A stretch of 11,021 nucleotides of DNA, from contig CAJONH010000262.1 in NCBI GenBank assembly GCA_905235825.1, positions 1 to 11,021 of the forward strand, given 5' to 3'. Source of the stretch: Candidatus Gastranaerophilales bacterium (GTDB lineage Bacteria > Cyanobacteriota > Vampirovibrionia > Gastranaerophilales > Gastranaerophilaceae). Shown piece by piece: positions 6,628 through 11,021 of the stretch (its first letter is position 1; every line of letters begins with the position of its first letter). The notes under the pieces were generated by a model. It searched no databases and was not told the DNA's origin. It was given only the letters and a program-made list of their open reading frames with translations. The position numbers were made by a program, and so were the translations under genes.

Positions 6628-7881
6628 TTAATCAAAGAAACTTGTTTTTTTCTTAATTACAGGCAGAGGATATTTTTTATCCGAATTTTCTATTTCAGAT
6701 GCTTTTGTGAATAAATCACGTGAAATTTCATCCAGTTCAAAACAAAACTCAACTTTGTATTTCCAATCATCAGGAATTTGTTTTTCCCCTATATAAGCAC
6801 CGACAAGCCCGCCCGTAATACCTGCAGTAGTATCACTATCACCACTGTGATTAGCGGAAGTCAACACAGCTTTTTTGAAATCATCAGGATGTTTTAATGC
6901 GGCATAAATACCTATAGCTACAGCTTCATCTGCATTCCATCCTGCACCTATTTTATTTATTGCGATTCTTTCAAGTAAATGAGAACCCGCTAATTTTTTC
7001 GCTTTTTCAACCAATTCCAAAATTTCTTCATGATCTTTATATGATTTTAAAATTTTAAGAGAGTCATCAACTGCCGTTTTCATATCCTTGCCCTGAATAA
7101 TATTGGCAATAACAGCCGAATATAAACCTGCAGATAAATAAGCTGCCGGTGAACCGTTTGTTATAGCAGCACATCTTGCACCTGCTTCAAATGCAATTTG
7201 GGGATTTTTATAATATTTTAATCCCGCTGGTGCAGTTCTCATAACACCATCGGAACCTTTTATATTATTAATCGGGCGTTCTATACTTCCCATTTTTCCT
7301 GATTTTAATGCTTTTTCACACTGAAGCCTATACCCCCTTTTTTGATATAAGTCTTCAATATTTGATATCCAGCCTTTTTGTGTCGGAGCATAATTTTCTT
7401 GTTGAGTTATCATCCAATCTTTATATGAATCGTGAACATATCTAATATCAGGCATGTTATCATCATTATTTTGTCTTATTGCCGATTTTATTATTCCATC
7501 GGCAGTAAACATACTCAGTTGAGTATCTTCGCTAATTTCAGCGATGCCTTTCGGCGTCATTAACTCGGTAATACCTTTCAATCCGTATGTTTCTCTGATA
7601 TTGTCGATACTGTCATATTCAACGGTTTTACCGAAGGCATCACCTATTGCAGCTCCCAGCATACATCCGGAATAATTATCAGCAGTATGTTTAGGATAAA
7701 TATTATTAATTTTTTCAATGCCTTTAAAACTAATGAACATTTTGTTCATTTGAGCATATTTATCAAGTTCATAAAGATTTTTTGAATTTTCACAATTGTT
7801 ATTTGTTTTAATCCGTTTTTTTATACTACTATGATAATCATTATATTTTAGTGTATTTACACAATTAACAAACGTAATCAT
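6628..7881 (-). CDS. ADP-ribosylglycohydrolase (DraG/ARH family) with N-terminal extension
   Basis: A 417-residue protein with an ADP-ribosylglycohydrolase domain at about 70-395, predicted to remove ADP-ribose from a protein or small molecule with two Mg2+. Motifs in order: GCMLGAAIGDAFGKTVEY (E88 matching the first metal-ligand Glu), ISEDTQLSMFTADG (S117-E118-D119-T120 where T-D-D-T is usual), DGVMRTAPAGL (211-221), ITNGSPAAYLSAGLYSAVIANI (240-261; N242 replaces the common His), GWNADEAVAIGIYAAL, and NHSGDSDTTAGITGGLVGAYIG (D348, D350, T351). The substitutions are conservative enough that activity is likely. Residues 1-65 are an extra, Asn/Lys-rich segment with FISFKG at 49-54, of no family I know. 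AAGGAG five nt before the ATG supports this long start. It is monocistronic and convergent to the pilin operon; no ADP-ribosyltransferase or nitrogenase gene is nearby. Confidence 0.92.
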   Translation of the reverse strand: MITFVNCVNTLKYNDYHSSIKKRIKTNNNCENSKNLYELDKYAQMNKMFISFKGIEKINNIYPKHTADNYSGCMLGAAIGDAFGKTVEYDSIDNIRETYGLKGITELMTPKGIAEISEDTQLSMFTADGIIKSAIRQNNDDNMPDIRYVHDSYKDWMITQQENYAPTQKGWISNIEDLYQKRGYRLQCEKALKSGKMGSIERPINNIKGSDGVMRTAPAGLKYYKNPQIAFEAGARCAAITNGSPAAYLSAGLYSAVIANIIQGKDMKTAVDDSLKILKSYKDHEEILELVEKAKKLAGSHLLERIAINKIGAGWNADEAVAIGIYAALKHPDDFKKAVLTSANHSGDSDTTAGITGGLVGAYIGEKQIPDDWKYKVEFCFELDEISRDLFTKASEIENSDKKYPLPVIKKKTSFFD

Positions 7882-7973
7882 CTACTCTCCTTAAATGCAG
7901 CAATTATTTAAAATCCCCGCAAAAATTTTTTTGTCGAAAATTTAATTAATGAATTAAAAAATTTATATAATTT

Positions 7974-8014
7974 TACAAAACTATACAAAACTCTCACGAA
8001 ACTAACACTAAACT
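7974..8014. repeat. Four AAACT repeats in helical phase
   Basis: AAACT occurs at 7978, 7988, 7999 and 8010, spaced 10, 11 and 11 bp; the first two are part of an exact TACAAAACT direct repeat. All face one side of the helix. They lie in the 249-bp spacer between the divergent ADP-ribosylglycohydrolase and large membrane-associated protein genes, so they could be a multi-site operator or a bend. The rest of the spacer is almost pure A/T with no promoter I can assign firmly. Confidence 0.45.
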
Positions 8015-8055
8015 TTTATAAAAAACATTAAATTATTTACTTTTTATGTAACAAA

Positions 8056-8091
8056 TTAATTTTATTATTAAAATTAAAGCAATTTAATTTT
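8056..8091 (+). repeat. Overlapping inverted repeats upstream of the 628-residue protein gene
   Basis: A central arm (about 8069-8078) can pair with 8056-8064 (9 bp, 4-nt loop) or with 8083-8091 (9 bp, 4-nt loop GCAA), but not with both. All pairs are A-T. In the mRNA they would lie 40-75 nt before the ATG at 8131 if transcription starts further upstream. Confidence 0.35.
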
Positions 8092-8130
8092 TTATTTGTT
8101 TTATTTAATATATAAGGGGTTCCGTGTGTT

Positions 8131-10017
8131 ATGACAAATTCCGTAAATTATGCAGGGCAATATACTGTAGAAAATGCAAAAACAAATACAGCCAATGAAA
8201 AATCATCCGGTCAAAAAGGTGCATTTGCAGCTGCTATTGAGGAAAATCCAATGTTAAATGCAATGGGAATTACTCCTGATTTACTTTTAAAATCAGCTGT
8301 TTTGGTTCCTCCTCTTTTAATTGCCGATAAATTTGTAAACAGTAAAATAGGCGGAAAAGAAGAAAACAGTATTTTAAAAAAAATTGCAAATTTTGGTGAT
8401 AATATTTATCATTCACTCGGAAAAAAAGCCGATAAATTAGGTAATTTTATAACTAACAACAGAATCGCAAAATATTTTACAGAGGATTATTCCGCACATC
8501 CGAGAAGTTCGCTTGCAAAAACGGTAGTCATGCCCGAAATAAATCTTGCAAACGAACTTGCATCAGAATTAAAATCTCTGCAGGATAAACCTGAATTTGC
8601 AAAGTATTTTGAAGACGGTGCAGAATCATTATCAGTAAAAACAAAAGATTTTATAAAAAATATTGATACAAAAAATGCCGCAAAAAATACTGATGAACTT
8701 ATAAAAGCAGCGGATGAACTTATTGAAAAAGGTGTAGTTAAAACAAGCGATAGTTTATTCGGCTCAAAAGATTTATCAATAATGAGAAATAAATTAAAAG
8801 CCGCATCGTCTAAAATGGGAGAAACCGCTTTAGGGTCTGCTCTTGCAAAAGGTGCAAACGAAGCAAAAGGACATTTGACCTTCGGTGGAGGTCTTTTTGG
8901 TTTTGCTTTTGTGTCGTTTTCGTTAAATCACGCATTTAAAGAAGCAAGTAATGCACCTGACGGTGAAAAAATAAGCACGTTTATGCACTGTATATCAGAG
9001 GAATTTATCGGATTTTTAATAATGCAGTCTGCGATAAGTCCTTTTTATAAATTGTGCGGAAACAAATACAGAGGTATGACGGTTGAAGCACGAAAAGAAC
9101 TTGAAAATATTGTAACTAAAGCAAATACTAATGAGAAAATAAGCAAGGAAGCATTAGAAATAGCGAAAATACAGCGGGATTTGCTGTTAAAAGGAGCAAG
9201 TATAGATGATGTTCACTCTCTTGAAAACAAAACCCTGCAGGAAGCAAAAAATCTTGCAAAAAAATTGGATAAAAATCCTGATATAAAGTTTTGGGAAAGA
9301 CCTTTGAAATTCTTTGGAAGAATATTATCTACAGGTTTAGATGAAATACAAAAACCGAAATATGTTCATCTCCCGATTTTTGGAAAAACGAAATTACCGC
9401 AGCCGACATTTAAAGGTACTTTAGGCGGACTCGGCAGACTTGCAATCATACTGGGTGTAATTACTCCCGCATTACAAAAACCGGTTACGAGATTATGTCA
9501 TAAAATTTTTGGTGAACCTAAAGCCTTTTTAGCAAAAGAAAATGCTAAAGAAAGTAATAATACAGATGAAACAAAATCAAAAGTCGAAAAAGAAAAAAAT
9601 AACAGTAGAACGGAAACTAATTTATTAAAGAAATGGACAAATTTACCCGAAAATTCGGGATATAATCAACAAAATCAGGTAATGCGGCAGGTTAATAATA
9701 TTACACCCGTAGACGTAAAAAATAATCAAAACATTAATACTCCAAATAATATTCAACAGCCTATACAACAGCCTATACAACAGAATGTTTTGCCCGTACC
9801 GGAAAACAGTATTAATACAAATAAACAAGATGATGTAATAGCATCGGCAAAACTGCTTGCAAAAAAAGATACCGAAAAAAAATTATATGTTCCTTCAATA
9901 AAAGTAGATAATTCCTATCTTATTGAAAGAGAAAACGAAATAAATGAAAGAGTCAACCAAATATTAAAAAATACAAATTCAACAGTAAGCAGACTTTCCC
10001 GTACAATAAATAATTAA
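8131..10017 (+). CDS. Unrecognised large protein with hydrophobic segments and a disordered C-terminal tail
   Basis: A 628-residue protein of no family I recognise. The first ~40 residues are polar and flexible. Hydrophobic segments occur at about 49-66 (PDLLLKSAVLVPPLLIAD), 250-268 (TFGGGLFGFAFVSFSLNHAF), 288-306 (ISEEFIGFLIMQSAISPFY) and 429-448 (GTLGGLGRLAIILGVITPAL). Between them lie long amphipathic, Lys/Asp/Glu-rich helices (135-240, 315-385) that may form coiled coils. Residues 465-560 are Asn/Gln-rich and disordered, with a PIQQ tandem repeat at 541-551, and a final charged helix ends the protein (about 570-625). There is no signal peptide, so membrane insertion would need internal helices. 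AAGGGG 11 nt before the ATG is an acceptable but distant Shine-Dalgarno. The layout suggests a membrane scaffold; this is only a guess. Confidence 0.8.
   Translation: MTNSVNYAGQYTVENAKTNTANEKSSGQKGAFAAAIEENPMLNAMGITPDLLLKSAVLVPPLLIADKFVNSKIGGKEENSILKKIANFGDNIYHSLGKKADKLGNFITNNRIAKYFTEDYSAHPRSSLAKTVVMPEINLANELASELKSLQDKPEFAKYFEDGAESLSVKTKDFIKNIDTKNAAKNTDELIKAADELIEKGVVKTSDSLFGSKDLSIMRNKLKAASSKMGETALGSALAKGANEAKGHLTFGGGLFGFAFVSFSLNHAFKEASNAPDGEKISTFMHCISEEFIGFLIMQSAISPFYKLCGNKYRGMTVEARKELENIVTKANTNEKISKEALEIAKIQRDLLLKGASIDDVHSLENKTLQEAKNLAKKLDKNPDIKFWERPLKFFGRILSTGLDEIQKPKYVHLPIFGKTKLPQPTFKGTLGGLGRLAIILGVITPALQKPVTRLCHKIFGEPKAFLAKENAKESNNTDETKSKVEKEKNNSRTETNLLKKWTNLPENSGYNQQNQVMRQVNNITPVDVKNNQNINTPNNIQQPIQQPIQQNVLPVPENSINTNKQDDVIASAKLLAKKDTEKKLYVPSIKVDNSYLIERENEINERVNQILKNTNSTVSRLSRTINN
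9748..9783 (+). repeat. 12-bp tandem repeat coding for PIQQ
   Basis: Two exact copies of CCTATACAACAG (9760-9771 and 9772-9783) preceded by a diverged copy (9748-9759). In frame they encode (N/P)IQQ repeats in the disordered tail of the large unrecognised protein. The length could vary between strains by slippage without breaking the frame. Confidence 0.75.
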
Positions 10018-10042
10018 CAAAAGCATTTTCAAGTGTTAAAAT
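10014..10042 (+). promoter_or_regulatory. Promoter of xerD, extended -10 (predicted leaderless)
   Basis: -35 TTAACA (10014-10019, 5 of 6), a 17-nt spacer, and extended -10 TGTTAAAAT (TGn then TAAAAT at 10037-10042, 5 of 6). Six nt separate it from the ATG at 10049, so the predicted +1 is the A of the start codon. There is no Shine-Dalgarno. The -35 overlaps the stop codon of the preceding gene. Confidence 0.65.
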
Positions 10043-10048
10043 TGAGAT

Positions 10049-10912
10049 ATGCTTCATTATATTATAAATTATATAGAATACTTGAATGCACAAAGGGGGC
10101 TTGCAGAAAATACCCTGCTTGCATATCGCAGCGATTTATACTCTTTTGCCGACTTTTTGAGTACGGTTAAAATTGAAAATATAGAAGATATTCAAAGAAT
10201 ACATATAAATATGTATATAAAAAATCTTCACGATAAAAAATATACACCGGCAAGTATATCAAGAGAAATTGCATCAATAAAAGGTTTTTTTAAATGGCTT
10301 AATATAAATGAATATTTATGCCATAATCCATCACTTGCAATAGAACAGCCCAAATTACCCAAAAGATTGCCAAAAGTGCTTTCAATGAAAGAGATTACAA
10401 ATCTGCTGAATGAGAATATGAGTATTCTTCATAAAGCAATATTTGAACTTCTATATGCCGCAGGACTTAGAGTTAGTGAACTTACCGATATTCAACTGTC
10501 AAACGTAAATTTAAGTTTAAAATATTTAAAATGCAGAGGGAAAGGGTCAAAAGAACGTATAGTTCCAATCGGAACAAAAGCCTGCACTGCTATAAAAAAA
10601 TATTTAAAAGATAGAGATTTCATTGTCAAAAAAAATAATATTTCATCAAAATATTTATTTCTAAAGGATGACGGGCATAAAATAACCAGACAGGATGTTT
10701 ATACTTTTATACATAATATCGGAAAAATAATTAATAAAGATATTTCTCCGCATACAATAAGACATTCTTTTGCGACTCATTTGCTTGAAAACGGTGCAGA
10801 TTTAAGAATAGTGCAGGAACTTTTAGGTCATAGCGATGTTTCTACCACACAATTATATACCCATATAAGTAAAAAAAGGTTAAAAGATATCTACTTTGCA
10901 ATCAATAAATAA
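10049..10912 (+). CDS. xerD: Site-specific tyrosine recombinase, XerD type
   Basis: A 287-residue tyrosine recombinase, close to the ~300 residues of Xer proteins. It should act at a chromosomal dif site with a partner to resolve chromosome dimers at cell division. The N-terminal SAM-like core-binding domain (1-90) begins YIEYLNAQRGLAENTLLAYRSDL, as in XerD. The catalytic domain has the full set: R141 (AAGLRVSEL), K165 (GKGSKER), H235 and R238 (SPHTIRHSFATHLL), H261 (LLGHSDVSTTQ) and nucleophile Y270 (YTHISKKRL). The SPHT-RHSFATHLLENGADLR-VQELLGHSD block fits XerD better than XerC, but a lone XerA/XerH-like enzyme is possible. No phage or integron features are near, so a housekeeping role is likely. 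It follows the large unrecognised gene by 31 bp with its own promoter and no Shine-Dalgarno, and converges on the next gene. Confidence 0.93.
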   Translation: MLHYIINYIEYLNAQRGLAENTLLAYRSDLYSFADFLSTVKIENIEDIQRIHINMYIKNLHDKKYTPASISREIASIKGFFKWLNINEYLCHNPSLAIEQPKLPKRLPKVLSMKEITNLLNENMSILHKAIFELLYAAGLRVSELTDIQLSNVNLSLKYLKCRGKGSKERIVPIGTKACTAIKKYLKDRDFIVKKNNISSKYLFLKDDGHKITRQDVYTFIHNIGKIINKDISPHTIRHSFATHLLENGADLRIVQELLGHSDVSTTQLYTHISKKRLKDIYFAINK

Positions 10913-10924
10913 TTTTCATTTATT
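10904..10924. repeat. AT inverted repeat across two convergent stop codons
   Basis: AATAAAT (10904-10910), 7-nt loop, ATTTATT (10918-10924). It spans the xerD stop and the stop of the opposing partial gene. It is the only hairpin available between these convergent genes and may act as a weak two-way terminator, though it is all A-T paired. Confidence 0.3.
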
Positions 10925-11021
10925 CTTGAATAAGTTGAATTGCAGAATTGACATCATTTGTACATTTAATAACATCTTCTAAATATGCAAAAGCCAATGC
11001 TTCTTTGACTTTTAACGAAGG
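10920..11021 (-). CDS. 3' end of an unidentified gene (cut by window edge)
   Basis: The minus strand is open from the right edge to a TAA at 10922-10920 and encodes 33 residues, with helix-like composition (VKEALAFAYLEDVIKC, then NDVNSAIQLIQE). Its sequence looks like a real protein C-terminus made of one or two amphipathic helices, and it ends only 7 bp from the convergent xerD stop, a spacing typical of dense bacterial genomes. The fragment is too short to assign a family; it could still be a chance open frame. Confidence 0.45.
   Translation of the reverse strand, partial: PSLKVKEALAFAYLEDVIKCTNDVNSAIQLIQE

Noticed and set aside
9748..9783. Tandem repeat as a possible CRISPR or regulatory repeat
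   Set aside because: The 12-bp units are contiguous without spacers and in frame inside a coding region, so they are a protein-level repeat.
10049..10912. Tyrosine recombinase as an integrase marking a mobile element
   Set aside because: Its motifs and length are those of housekeeping XerD, and there are no att-like repeats, phage genes or excisionase nearby; the tRNA-Ser at the far left is about 10 kb away with no visible duplicated 3' end.

Overview
The window is AT-rich (roughly 30% G+C by eye), uses the standard code with mostly TAA stops, and looks chromosomal. The best taxonomic clues are a DUF3326 protein (a family I know from Cyanobacteria and plants), a large cysteine-rich protein with a pilin-type N-terminus (GFTLAE), and several proteins of no recognisable family with Q/N/P-rich disordered parts. 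Together they suggest a non-photosynthetic cyanobacterial relative (Melainabacteria/Vampirovibrionia, perhaps Gastranaerophilales). This placement is an inference from recalled family features, not from a search.

Layout, left to right. (1) Minus strand: a tRNA-Ser(UGA) cut by the left edge, with a near-consensus promoter; a family 2 glycosyltransferase; and a NarL/FixJ-type response regulator. A hairpin terminator and the glycosyltransferase promoter overlap between the last two. (2) Minus strand, probably one transcript: a disordered plus HEAT-like protein, then a small membrane-associated protein, both unrecognised. (3) Plus strand, divergent from block 2: a tightly coupled operon of UPF0173 metallo-beta-lactamase-fold hydrolase, DUF3326 protein and pilin-like protein, with gene overlaps of 20 and 14 bp and a strong intrinsic terminator. 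(4) Minus strand, convergent to the operon: an ADP-ribosylglycohydrolase with an unusual N-terminal extension. (5) Plus strand: a large unrecognised protein with hydrophobic segments and a disordered tail, then a XerD-type tyrosine recombinase with its own promoter. (6) The 3' end of a minus-strand reading frame, cut by the right edge.

There is no CRISPR array, insertion sequence, prophage or obvious defence island. The points of most interest are two genes whose extended -10 promoters lie 6 to 7 nt before the ATG (predicted leaderless mRNAs), the translationally coupled hydrolase/DUF3326/pilin operon, the Cys-rich pilin-like protein, the orphan ADP-ribosylglycohydrolase, and AT-only repeat and alternative-hairpin structures in the 249-bp spacer before the large unrecognised gene.
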